Assembly (NCBI RefSeq): GCF_030817595.1
Contig: NZ_JAUSZN010000001.1
Span: 5,144,001-5,208,000 of the forward strand
From: Neobacillus niacini
GTDB taxonomy: Bacteria > Bacillota > Bacilli > Bacillales > Cytobacillaceae
Direction: 5' to 3'
DNA length: 64,000 nucleotides
Positions 50,575-59,130 of the stretch are shown in pieces. The position numbers were made by a program, and so were the translations under genes. Under the pieces are notes generated by a model, which saw only the letters and a program-made list of their open reading frames with translations, searched no databases and was not told the DNA's origin. The first letter of the stretch is position 1. The number at the start of each line of letters is the position of its first letter.

Positions 50575-51294
50575 TTAGATTCTAGCATTCCGAATAACGT
50601 TACTCATCATTTCTGCATTTGGATAATGGACTTCATGATACAGTGCTGCGACACTTTCGAAATCATAGTTTACTCTTCTGATGGATGTTTTTATATGTCC
50701 GTCCTCGACTTCAACAAGTCCATAGGATGATTTTGTCAGGCCATCGAATGGTAAACCCACGCTGCCAATGTTCATAATGACTTTGCCATTTAGATATCTA
50801 ATATATGGCTTGTGGATATGTGCATATACGAAAACCTGTGCAGTTTGCGCCTGTATTAAACTCGTTTCGATTTGGTTGTCATCCGCATTAGGGAGGACGA
50901 TATCAAATAAACTTGTCGGAGTAGCGTGGAAGGCTGAAATCTCAACATCTTCCATTGTGAGATTTAGATGAGCAGGCAGGCTCTCTAAATAATCGATGTC
51001 TGCTGGTTCTAGGTGCTCCACAATCCATTGGCGTTCAAGATTCATTAACTCTAGTACCTTATCAGCCACCTCACCTTCCCTGATTCCGCGCACCACCCAT
51101 TCATCGGCATTTCCTTTTATCACATCAGTATGTAAAGAGCGGACTAAATCGAGAGAGCGTTTCGGTTCCGGTCCACGGTAACAGATGTCACCTAACACAT
51201 ATATTTTATCAATTCTTTGCTTCTCGATATCCTTAAGAACAGCATCAAGTGCGATGGCATTCCCGTGAATGTCGGAAATGAAAGCGATTTTCAT
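50575..51294 (-). CDS. Metallophosphoesterase, YfcE/calcineurin-like
   Basis: 239 residues. Metal-binding motifs in order: SDIHGN, LGDICYRGP, GNADEW and YAHIHKPY, with MNIGSVGLP near the end. This is the calcineurin-like phosphodiesterase fold; relatives act on phosphodiesters or nucleotides, and some are diadenosine-tetraphosphatase-like. ATG 51294 follows AAAGGAGG, though 14 bases away. Monocistronic; substrate unassigned. Confidence 0.88.
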   Translation of the reverse strand: MKIAFISDIHGNAIALDAVLKDIEKQRIDKIYVLGDICYRGPEPKRSLDLVRSLHTDVIKGNADEWVVRGIREGEVADKVLELMNLERQWIVEHLEPADIDYLESLPAHLNLTMEDVEISAFHATPTSLFDIVLPNADDNQIETSLIQAQTAQVFVYAHIHKPYIRYLNGKVIMNIGSVGLPFDGLTKSSYGLVEVEDGHIKTSIRRVNYDFESVAALYHEVHYPNAEMMSNVIRNARI

Positions 51295-51428
51295 ATCACA
51301 GACAACCTCCTTTTAATAAATTTTACCATTAAGTGTTTGTGAATTAAAATTAGAATTTTCAAAAATACTTAGCTTATAAAGGCTTTCTGCTGTATAATTT
51401 TTTCTAATAATGATAGAGGAGCTAGAAA

Positions 51429-52328
51429 ATGAATACATATATAAAGGATCAACTTGAAAAGTTTCAACAAGAGAACCGTAATCGTGGCCGTTTGCTTGTC
51501 AGTTGTCCGGATCAGCCAGGCATTGTTTCAGCCATCTCACAGTTTTTATTTTCGTATCAAGCCAATATTATAGAGTCCAGTCAATATTCTACCAATCCGG
51601 AAGGCGGAGTATTTTTTATCCGAATTGAATTTGAATGCCCGGGTTTAAAGGAAAAGGCAAAGGATATGGAAGATCAGTTTGCTGCGATTGCTGAGAAGTT
51701 TTCAATGGATTGGAAATTAACGCATGTCTATCATGTGAAGAAAGCGGCAATCTTTGTGTCGAAGGAGCTTCACTGTTTGCTTGAATTGCTATGGGAATGG
51801 CAAAGTGGTGATTTAATGGCGGATATTGCGCTTGTGATAAGTAACCATGAGGAAGCAAGGGATGCTGTGGAAGGCTTGAATATCCCGTTTTACTATATTC
51901 CTGCGAATAAGGATATTCGTGAACAGGTGGAAGAGAAGCAGCTTGAGTTATTAAAGGAATATGAAATTGATTTAGTGATATTAGCTCGGTATATGCAAAT
52001 CTTGACTCCTAAATTCGTTGCGGCAAATCCGAAGAAAATCATTAATATCCATCATTCCTTTTTACCGGCGTTTATCGGTGCCAGGCCGTATGAGCGTGCC
52101 CATGCCCGCGGTGTAAAGTTAATCGGAGCAACCTCCCATTATGTTACCAATGATTTAGATGAAGGGCCGATTATTGAGCAGGATATCGCCCGTGTCGATC
52201 ACCGTGACGATGTCGATAATTTGAAAAAAATTGGTCGTAGAGTGGAAAGAAGTGTTTTGGCTCGAGCCGTAAAATGGCATATCGAAGACCGGATTATCGT
52301 CCATCAAAATAAAACGATTGTTTTTTAA
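51429..52328 (+). CDS. purU: Formyltetrahydrofolate deformylase
   Basis: 299 residues: an N-terminal ACT domain (LLVSCPDQPGIVSAISQFL) followed by a formyltransferase-type domain. Catalytic residues lie in INIHHSFLPAFIGARPY and LDEGPIIEQD, the Asn/His/Asp set of this fold. It hydrolyses 10-formyl-THF to THF and formate, balancing one-carbon pools. ATG 51429 follows GAGGAG. Monocistronic with a strong terminator. Confidence 0.95.
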   Translation: MNTYIKDQLEKFQQENRNRGRLLVSCPDQPGIVSAISQFLFSYQANIIESSQYSTNPEGGVFFIRIEFECPGLKEKAKDMEDQFAAIAEKFSMDWKLTHVYHVKKAAIFVSKELHCLLELLWEWQSGDLMADIALVISNHEEARDAVEGLNIPFYYIPANKDIREQVEEKQLELLKEYEIDLVILARYMQILTPKFVAANPKKIINIHHSFLPAFIGARPYERAHARGVKLIGATSHYVTNDLDEGPIIEQDIARVDHRDDVDNLKKIGRRVERSVLARAVKWHIEDRIIVHQNKTIVF

Positions 52329-52352
52329 CATTTCAGGGTTTGTTAACCATAA

Positions 52353-52392
52353 AAAGAGGATGACTCCATTTTCGAGTCATCCTCTTTCTGGT
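52353..52392 (+). terminator. Terminator after purU
   Basis: AAAGAGGATGACTC pairs with GAGTCATCCTCTTT around CATTTTC. Confidence 0.85.
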
Positions 52393-52471
52393 TGAGAAGA
52401 ATATTGCGACTTGCCCGAATTCCGATGGCGGTAACAAATTCAGTCACATAGAACCGACTCTATAAGACTTT

Positions 52472-53191
52472 TCATTTACAAAATATATGTTTACCAATTT
52501 TCTTTATCTGTGGGCGGCTCCAGATCCAGCTGCTCGTTGCGGTATCAGGATTAAAGTAATATAGAGCATTTCCGCTTGGGTCCCAACCATTTAAAGCATC
52601 CTGGACAGCCTTTTTTGCCGTTTCATTCGGTGTTAAATTAATTTGTCCATCAGCAACTGCCGTGAAGGCACCGGGTTCATAGATAACCCCGGCTGCTGTA
52701 TTGGGAAAAGAAGCACTTTGAACCCGGTTTATAATGACAGCTGCAACCGCGACCTGACCTTCATAGGGTTCCCCGCGTGCCTCCCCGTAAACGGCATTTG
52801 CCATCAAACGGATATCATTTGCGCTATAACCACTTGGAACACTGGCAGCGTTAGAGGTGTTATTGCCATTCTTTTCATACTTTGTTGCCTTAACCAGCTT
52901 TGCCTTTGTATCTGCCCCGACGATTCCGTCGACAGGCAGTCCAAACTCATACTGGAAATTCCGTACGGCCCAGTAAGTATTCCACCCAAAAACCCCATCA
53001 ATTTTACTTTTAAAAAAGCCATTATAGGCAAGACGCGATTGTAACTCAATGACATCTTCTCCACGGGCTCCTTGTTGAAGAACCTGGTTTGAAAATGCAT
53101 GTACTTCCTTCCCTTGATCGCTGTTGGCTAAAAATGTAACAGTTAGAAAAAGTAAAATCAGTGGAAGGTTAACAATATGTTTCCTCTGCAC
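52472..53191 (-). CDS. sleB: Spore cortex-lytic enzyme
   Basis: 239 residues. A signal/membrane segment (about 8-24) is followed by a peptidoglycan-binding domain (LQQGARGEDVIELQSRLAYNG, about 38-100). The C-terminal SleB hydrolase domain carries the catalytic Glu in AVYGEARGEPYEGQ. It acts as a lytic transglycosylase on muramic-lactam cortex during germination. GTG 53191 is seven bases after GGAGG. Its usual partner gene ypeB is not adjacent here. Expression is expected in the forespore, but I did not find a clear sigma-G promoter. Confidence 0.93.
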   Translation of the reverse strand: MQRKHIVNLPLILLFLTVTFLANSDQGKEVHAFSNQVLQQGARGEDVIELQSRLAYNGFFKSKIDGVFGWNTYWAVRNFQYEFGLPVDGIVGADTKAKLVKATKYEKNGNNTSNAASVPSGYSANDIRLMANAVYGEARGEPYEGQVAVAAVIINRVQSASFPNTAAGVIYEPGAFTAVADGQINLTPNETAKKAVQDALNGWDPSGNALYYFNPDTATSSWIWSRPQIKKIGKHIFCK

Positions 53192-53285
53192 AATTTAACC
53201 TCCTAACGAATAAAACAATATACTTACTATACTTTCATATTTTTTACATTTTTATGTATCTAATAAAATATAGACTTTTTTGGTT

Positions 53286-53606
53286 GATGAAGGACATCAT
53301 AATAAGGAACTAAGAGATTTGTCTTTCATAAGGGTGATGAAGGACAAATCATAATAAGGAGCAAAGAGATTTGTCTTTCATAAGGGTGATGAAGGACAAA
53401 TCATAATAAGGAACCAAGAGATTTGTCTGTCATAAGGGTGATGAAGGACAAATCATAATAAGGAACCAAGAGATTTGTCTTTCATAAGGGTGATGAAGGA
53501 CAAATCATAATAAGGAGCCAAGAGATTTGTCTTTCATAGGGTGGTGAAGGACAAATCATAATAAGGAGCCAAGAGTTTTGTCTTTCATAAGAGTGATAAA
53601 GGACAA
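53286..53606. repeat. 52-bp tandem repeat, six units plus a partial, each a hairpin
   Basis: Units begin GATGAAGGACAAATC at 53336, 53388, 53440 and 53492. Diverged units begin at 53286, 53543 and 53594. Spacing is 50-52 bp. Within each unit TGAAGGACAAATC can pair with GATTTGTCTTTCA (one mismatch), so the array could form a row of hairpins. 52 is not a multiple of three and there is no open frame. It sits in the 500-base gap between the protease terminator and sleB. Confidence 0.9.
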
Positions 53607-53612
53607 TAACGC

Positions 53613-53641
53613 AAAAAAAAGTCCCCAATAAGTGGGGACAA
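53613..53641 (-). terminator. Terminator after the subtilase gene
   Basis: On the minus strand GTCCCCA-CTTAT-TGGGGAC is followed by eight Us. Confidence 0.85.
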
Positions 53642-53690
53642 AAACATATGTGAATACTATATGTTTAGACTTAGATACTAATTCGCAATC

Positions 53691-56600
53691 TTACCTCAAC
53701 CCATAAGCCTTAATCACTTCTTGCGTAATACGGCTGCCTTTATTATCCCATGCGCTAGTGCGAAGTGAGACTGAGCTTCCAGATTTGTTTGGATGTTTAA
53801 TCATAGCAGCCCACCCAGAGCCTTCAGGAGTTAAGTCTACTTTATTCCAAGTTTGGCCTTCATCAAAGGAAACTTCAAGTGCAGCACCTTCGACGACACC
53901 GTTTCCTGGTGCACCAGGTACCTGGTATACGGACAAGCTTAGCTTGGTTGATTTACCTGCAATAGCATCTCCGTTCATATCCGTATCAATTTTATAATCC
54001 AATGATAGAAGCGGCAGTGGAGAGCGGAATCCCTCTTCTTTTTTAGACCAAAATTCCCACTCTGTATGGGTGGAAACAGATGTATCCCAGCGTTCTGGAT
54101 TACGAGAAGCGTCACTTACAATTCGATACTTCGTGTTTTCCTCTGGCTGCTCTACAAAAGAATAGATTGCCTGTCCATTTGCTTTTTTCACGAGCGTATC
54201 TCCACGATAAAACTCTAACGTCTGCTCTCCAGGATAATTCATGTCTGCACCTGTGTGCCCAATCCCTGAATCAGCCCATGCGGGAATATTGATCACAAAG
54301 TAATTTCTATCACGGTAAGGTGCCCAGAATCCTTCACCAAGACGCGGACGGACAACTGGTGAAAACCATTCTTCCGCAAACTTTTGACCAGGCGTATACA
54401 TCACTTTTGGCTGTCGTACTTCCCATTGTGCATCATACACACCAGCCTGATGGTACCAGGATGTGCCTTCTTGAGCGGATACCCATTCGGTTCGGACAGA
54501 AGGAAGTGACAACCGCTGCATGAAGCCAGTTCCTGCAAAACTGTGAGGCAGAAGATCATAGCGAAATTCTGTTCCTGGTGCATTATTGTCTGATTTATAT
54601 TCTGAATCGATTTTTACAAGATCCTTTGTCTGTGGTGCATAGGTTAAATCCTTTGGTACTGCTCCGTGGTGCATATCAACAAGGTCATAAATGAATTCAC
54701 TGTCTGGAGTACCTTTGACGTTTAATTTCACCTTTCCAGACTTTGCTGCCTCCACAAGCTGTTTACCCTCTGTACCGCTTATACCCGCTACGGCCAGCGG
54801 AGTATCTGAAAGAGAAAAATCAGGATTTTCGATTCCAACCCATTCGCTAAGCTCTTGCGGTTGATCGTTTACGGTAATCAAAAGCTTTGCTCCAGCCTCC
54901 AATGCTGCAGCGGCACGAGCTTGACCTGAAACCTCATCACTGCGCTCCACCACAACGGCTTTTCCTTTCACATCAAGACCAGCATAATCTTCCGGAGCTC
55001 CTTTTCCTGCATAAACTGCAGCAAAATTGTGTACACCTTTTAAAAGTGTACTTCCTGCTTGAGGAATATCATCCAGTTCCTTGCCTTGGAAGTTGATTGT
55101 CAGCATTGGTTCAGCCAGGCGCCAGCGTGTAGCCAGGGTGAAATCTCCTTTTTCTACTTCTTTTGTGGGCTGAGCGTACATTTTATCCACCCATATCGGC
55201 ATTAAGTAGATATCATTCATAGCAGCTTCCCCGGTGTTGCGGTAATATTCTAACTTTCGATAATTGGCTTCGGTTTTATTTGGAACCGTTACTTCTATTT
55301 CTTCTGCCTTACGGGCATCAAGTTCAACGGTTTGTGGACCACTCAGGTTAATCTCTGGATCGCCAACGAGTGCAACACCTCTGTGGTCTGTATCGCTATC
55401 AACATCCATCATACTCAAAACCGAATAGGTGCCAGGCAGCAATCTTAGTTCCCTTGTCCCATCCACTGCATAAAACTCTGGAACTCCACTTGGACCAACG
55501 AGATTAAAATATGCAAGGGCGGGTGATCCGTTACGGTCGGTTGCATTGATAGTAAGAGAATATTTCTCTTCTTCCTTTATCACGGCTAAAGAGGTATGAG
55601 CAACTGTCTGCCCATTAAGGTTAGCTGAAATCTGTCCTTGATAACGGGTACCAAGAGCACCAAGCTGAGGGTCAAGTGTGACTTTTACTTCTGCACTGCT
55701 ATTCGCTTCAATCGTCACTTTGTTGGTTGAAAGTGTAAACAATCCAGAAGGTACTTCTGCACCGTTGCTATCTGTTATTGCTGTAGAAAGGTCTAATGTA
55801 ACAGTCTGGTCGCCACGGTTTGTGTATGTTATGGTTTTCTCAACAATACCATCATTTTCATGCGGCCAGTCATAGAATCCGAAATCAAGGGATCCTGTTG
55901 CATGGACTGTACCAAATGTGGCCGCAGCAACGTCCAGACGACCAGTTCCGCCTTCAAATGGCATAATATGGTCTAGCTTCTTAGTTGTACTCATAAGTGC
56001 TTCTTTCAGCTGCGCTCCTGTCCAATCAGGATGACGTTGCGCTAGAATAGCTGCTGCTCCAGCAACGTGCGGGGTAGCCATTGAGGTCCCGTCCATCGTC
56101 ATATAAGAACCACTGCCACTGCTAAATTGGGAACGGGCAGCTAAAATTCCTACGCCAGGTGCGGTAAGGTCAGGCTTTAATCCAGAAAATCCATTTTGTG
56201 GTCCTTTAGAGGAGAACCAGGCAAGTTCATCAGACTTGTCAACAGCACCAACGGTAAGAGCTGAATCAGCTGACCCTGGTGAATTAATTCCTTCCATTCC
56301 CGTATTACCTGCAGCAATGACAAACAGAGTACCTGTCTCAGAAGTTAAGTTATTAACTGCTTGGGCCATTGGGTCAGTCCCATCGCTAGGCTCGTTGCTG
56401 CCTATACTCATATTAACAATTTTTGCATTTCCAGCAGCCCATTCCATCCCATCGATAATCCAAGAATCTTGGCCAAATCCTTCATTGTTAAGTACCTTAC
56501 CAACAAGCAGGTCTGCACCTTTTGCGACTCCTTTATTCTTTCCTTCTGAGGCATTGCCTGTTCCAAGGACCGTTGAAGCTACATGGGTACCATGCGCATG

Positions 56601-57425
56601 AAAGTCACGAACATCTTCATTTGGAACGAAGCTCTTTGCATCAACCAATTGACTTTCAATATCCGGATGCTCTGCATCAATTCCTGTATCGAGTACTGCC
56701 ACTTTTACGCCACTACCGTCGTAACCGGATTCCCAAGCAGTTGGAGCCCCAACCTGAGGGACACTCTGTTCAAGTGTAGCTTCCACACGGCCATCCAGCC
56801 AGATTTTCTCAATTCCAGGAGCAAACATGGCTTTTGAGGTTTTTGAAGTCTGCTTCTTCAGCGTAATGTCCTGCCAAAACTTTTTTGTATCCTTTTTATC
56901 TGTCGAAAGTGCCAAACCATTTATACTTTCAAGTACATGTGTCTTTTTAGATCCTTTTGGTGTTGGTAACGCTCCTGAACGAGATTTTGATTCTGAATAT
57001 TGCACGATAACAGGTAAAGTCTTCTGAGAGGCGTCATCATAACCATCTTTAATGAGTGCAGTGACATTAAATAAATCCTGATCTAAAAACCCAGAAGCTA
57101 AATAGGGCATGGCTTGGTCAGGAATGACATATGTATCTTTATCTACTGTCAGAATTCTTGCACCACCGCCGGCTGCGGCAGGTTCTACGTTAATCACACT
57201 TTGTCCATCTGCAAGCTCTGTTACCGTTACAACATCGCCAGTAATGAGGGTAATGACATGCTTCCCTGTACTTGCTTTTGCGTTAATGCCTTCGAGAGCT
57301 TTGGCAGTGATTTTCCCATCCCCTGCTTTGGCCGAATCATCTGCAAATACTTGCAGAGTCGGGACCGCAAGAAGAGCCGTGGTCATCATCATGGCAAAAT
57401 ACTTTTTGTACTTTTGTTTGCTCAT
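53691..57425 (-). CDS. Large secreted S8 serine protease (subtilase)
   Basis: 1244 residues with a signal peptide (cleavage near VFADD, residue 28). After a propeptide-like region comes a subtilisin catalytic domain with triad Asp246 (AVLDTGID), His278 (HGTHVAS) and Ser448 (GTSMATPH), and oxyanion Asn374. A long C-terminal part follows, with Fn3-like sandwiches and a PA-like insert around 790-900. The propeptide region (HVITLITGDVVTVTE; VTALIKDGYDDASQKTLPVI) resembles the 1100-1250-residue S8 proteases common in Streptomyces more than Bacillus Vpr. That hint of transfer comes from memory, not a search. It degrades extracellular protein. AAGGAG precedes the ATG. Confidence 0.92.
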   Translation of the reverse strand: MSKQKYKKYFAMMMTTALLAVPTLQVFADDSAKAGDGKITAKALEGINAKASTGKHVITLITGDVVTVTELADGQSVINVEPAAAGGGARILTVDKDTYVIPDQAMPYLASGFLDQDLFNVTALIKDGYDDASQKTLPVIVQYSESKSRSGALPTPKGSKKTHVLESINGLALSTDKKDTKKFWQDITLKKQTSKTSKAMFAPGIEKIWLDGRVEATLEQSVPQVGAPTAWESGYDGSGVKVAVLDTGIDAEHPDIESQLVDAKSFVPNEDVRDFHAHGTHVASTVLGTGNASEGKNKGVAKGADLLVGKVLNNEGFGQDSWIIDGMEWAAGNAKIVNMSIGSNEPSDGTDPMAQAVNNLTSETGTLFVIAAGNTGMEGINSPGSADSALTVGAVDKSDELAWFSSKGPQNGFSGLKPDLTAPGVGILAARSQFSSGSGSYMTMDGTSMATPHVAGAAAILAQRHPDWTGAQLKEALMSTTKKLDHIMPFEGGTGRLDVAAATFGTVHATGSLDFGFYDWPHENDGIVEKTITYTNRGDQTVTLDLSTAITDSNGAEVPSGLFTLSTNKVTIEANSSAEVKVTLDPQLGALGTRYQGQISANLNGQTVAHTSLAVIKEEEKYSLTINATDRNGSPALAYFNLVGPSGVPEFYAVDGTRELRLLPGTYSVLSMMDVDSDTDHRGVALVGDPEINLSGPQTVELDARKAEEIEVTVPNKTEANYRKLEYYRNTGEAAMNDIYLMPIWVDKMYAQPTKEVEKGDFTLATRWRLAEPMLTINFQGKELDDIPQAGSTLLKGVHNFAAVYAGKGAPEDYAGLDVKGKAVVVERSDEVSGQARAAAALEAGAKLLITVNDQPQELSEWVGIENPDFSLSDTPLAVAGISGTEGKQLVEAAKSGKVKLNVKGTPDSEFIYDLVDMHHGAVPKDLTYAPQTKDLVKIDSEYKSDNNAPGTEFRYDLLPHSFAGTGFMQRLSLPSVRTEWVSAQEGTSWYHQAGVYDAQWEVRQPKVMYTPGQKFAEEWFSPVVRPRLGEGFWAPYRDRNYFVINIPAWADSGIGHTGADMNYPGEQTLEFYRGDTLVKKANGQAIYSFVEQPEENTKYRIVSDASRNPERWDTSVSTHTEWEFWSKKEEGFRSPLPLLSLDYKIDTDMNGDAIAGKSTKLSLSVYQVPGAPGNGVVEGAALEVSFDEGQTWNKVDLTPEGSGWAAMIKHPNKSGSSVSLRTSAWDNKGSRITQEVIKAYGLR

Positions 57426-57463
57426 TCCTCACATTCTCCTTTTCTAATAAAAAGTTATTCTTG

Positions 57464-57480
57464 TAACTATTTTTAACTAT
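57464..57480. repeat. Direct repeat TAACTAT x2 upstream of subtilase
   Basis: TAACTAT at 57464-57470 and again at 57474-57480, exactly one helical turn apart, about 40-55 bases before the start codon. It may be a regulator site, but it is short and AT-rich. Confidence 0.3.
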
Positions 57481-57627
57481 AGATGAATTTAAATAGTCTG
57501 TTAATTGGGATAATTATTGTTAAAAAAAGGGCTCCAGTAGAGGAGATCATTAGAAAAATGGAAGGCTTACTATTAAAAAAGGATGGTTTTTCCTTTCTAT
57601 TAACTTGGGACAATTTAATATAATCGA

Positions 57628-57658
57628 CAAAAAAAGACAATTGCTGAATGCAATTATC
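57628..57658 (-). terminator. Terminator after the XRE/TPR regulator gene
   Basis: On the minus strand GATAATTGC pairs with GCAATTGTC around ATTCA, followed by seven Us. Confidence 0.8.
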
Positions 57659-57679
57659 CCTTCTAATCTAGCATAATAA

Positions 57680-58978
57680 TCATAATTGTTTTTCACGTAC
57701 AGCTGCTTCCCTAAGGTCAACGGGTGATCCAATGTTGGTAAGGAGGTTCTTCAGGTGTTGATTGGAAATATGAAGATAGTGGTTTGCAGATGCGTAGTCC
57801 TGTTTTTCTTCATAATAGGCAGCAATCACCTGAAGATATTTGATTCCTCTATCGATGTTTATATGCTGTTCAATAATAGGCAGCCCATGTTTTATCAAAT
57901 AATGAATCAGAGATTTTTTTGTACCAGCTGCTTCTAAATAAAGGATTTTTAGTTCAATGTATCGAGGTGATTTTTGATCTTGAAAGGAGTCTAATACCTC
58001 AGATAACAGCTTTGCAGCCTTTTCATTTTGCGAAAAAGAAATAAGTGCCTCTGCCAGATAGGAAATCGTTATATAATAGGATGCTGAATTCTTTTCTTTG
58101 TGCTGTAGAGCCTGTGAATAATAGTTCAGCGATTCTTCTAAGTTCCCTTGCCTGTAATATAAAAACCCGAGATTATGTAAAGAAAGGGCCTTCGTTTCCG
58201 TATCCTGAAGCATTTCTGCGTCACTTAAGATATGTACAAGCATTTCTTTCCCTTTTTCAAATTCACCAATATGAATGAAATTTACAGCAAGAATCATTTT
58301 GACATGAACCATTCTTAATAGATTATTTGTCTGCTGAAAAACATGCAATGCTTTATACGCATAATGAATCGATAAAGAATAGTGGGACAAATGCCCGTGC
58401 AAGGCTGACCGAAAATAATAATACTCTGTTATTTTTGCCTGATATTCTTCAGCTTTGTTTTCTGCACGAGATAGGAAGAGGAGGGCTTGGGGGAATTGTT
58501 CCTTTTTCCCATAATAGATGCCTTGAAGCAGGTCCCAGATATATGCTTCAAAAGGAGAAAATTTTGAGATATATTTATGAATGCCTCGGGAGGACTCCTC
58601 AAATACGGAAAAATCGTGCAATAGCAGGTAGTACCGAAGCATATATAATTCATAGAGATAAATCATGTCCGTACAGTGCACATATTCCTTATACTCTTGC
58701 AATTCTTTATATAAAATTGTTGCCTTATCTTGGTGCAGCCGCTCTATTGCATCGTAAAACATATCAAGCTTATGCTTTACTAATTCGCTTTTTTTGTTTT
58801 CATCCTCAAGGGAAATCTGCAATCTGTCACACAGAAGCTGGAGTGTTTTTGGATTGGCTTCTTTAACGTTGTTCTCAATTTTACTTAAGTGGGTAACCGA
58901 GCAAATGCCCTGGCAAAGCTGTTCTTGCGTCTTATTTTGCTTTCTTCGGTGATAATAAATCACTTTTCCAATGGACAT
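57680..58978 (-). CDS. XRE-family regulator with TPR domain, NprR/PlcR-like
   Basis: 432 residues. Helix-turn-helix in residues about 5-60 (VIYYHRRKQNKTQEQLCQG, SVTHLSKIENNVKEANPKTL), then about 370 residues of TPR-like helical repeats (for example ALSLHNLGFLYYRQGNLEES). Length and layout match NprR/PlcR-type RRNPP regulators, some of which control secreted proteases in response to a peptide. Here a large secreted protease gene lies directly downstream on the same strand. A terminator separates the two, and I see no convincing peptide precursor between them. A regulatory link is likely but inferred. Confidence 0.85.
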   Translation of the reverse strand: MSIGKVIYYHRRKQNKTQEQLCQGICSVTHLSKIENNVKEANPKTLQLLCDRLQISLEDENKKSELVKHKLDMFYDAIERLHQDKATILYKELQEYKEYVHCTDMIYLYELYMLRYYLLLHDFSVFEESSRGIHKYISKFSPFEAYIWDLLQGIYYGKKEQFPQALLFLSRAENKAEEYQAKITEYYYFRSALHGHLSHYSLSIHYAYKALHVFQQTNNLLRMVHVKMILAVNFIHIGEFEKGKEMLVHILSDAEMLQDTETKALSLHNLGFLYYRQGNLEESLNYYSQALQHKEKNSASYYITISYLAEALISFSQNEKAAKLLSEVLDSFQDQKSPRYIELKILYLEAAGTKKSLIHYLIKHGLPIIEQHINIDRGIKYLQVIAAYYEEKQDYASANHYLHISNQHLKNLLTNIGSPVDLREAAVREKQL

Positions 58979-59092
58979 ACAACCAACCTGCTCTCTAGTA
59001 AAATGATTAACTTCTAAGCTTAGTATACTGAATGGATTTCAATGATTCTTGTTCTTTTACTAGGCATATAGTACGATTTTTTCATTAAAACT

Positions 59093-59120
59093 GAATCCCC
59101 TCTATTTAATGAGGGGATTC
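59093..59120 (-). terminator. Terminator after the epimerase gene
   Basis: GAATCCCCTC pairs with GAGGGGATTC around an eight-base loop; on the minus strand AGTTTT follows. Confidence 0.75.
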
Positions 59121-59130
59121 AAGCTGCCTA

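Noticed and set aside
50356..50585. Short plus-strand frames of 60-66 codons
   Set aside because: They fall inside the MITE-like element and its nested repeat; no start signals and no domain-like pattern.
53286..53606. Possible CRISPR array
   Set aside because: Whole 52-bp units repeat without unique spacers of constant length, units are self-complementary, and no cas genes are nearby.
57486..57660. Possible NprX/PapR-like peptide gene between regulator and protease (minus strand; contains SKPSI)
   Set aside because: The frame begins inside the regulator's terminator, has no usable ribosome binding site, and SKPSI lies mid-frame before a hydrophobic stretch, unlike a processed C-terminal signal peptide.
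57550..57732. 60-codon minus-strand frame overlapping the regulator's 3' end
   Set aside because: It reads straight through the terminator hairpin, starts with a TTG lacking a ribosome binding site, and has no recognisable signal-peptide layout.
58327..58866. 179-codon plus-strand frame
   Set aside because: Antisense shadow of the XRE/TPR regulator; low-complexity, unlike a real protein.
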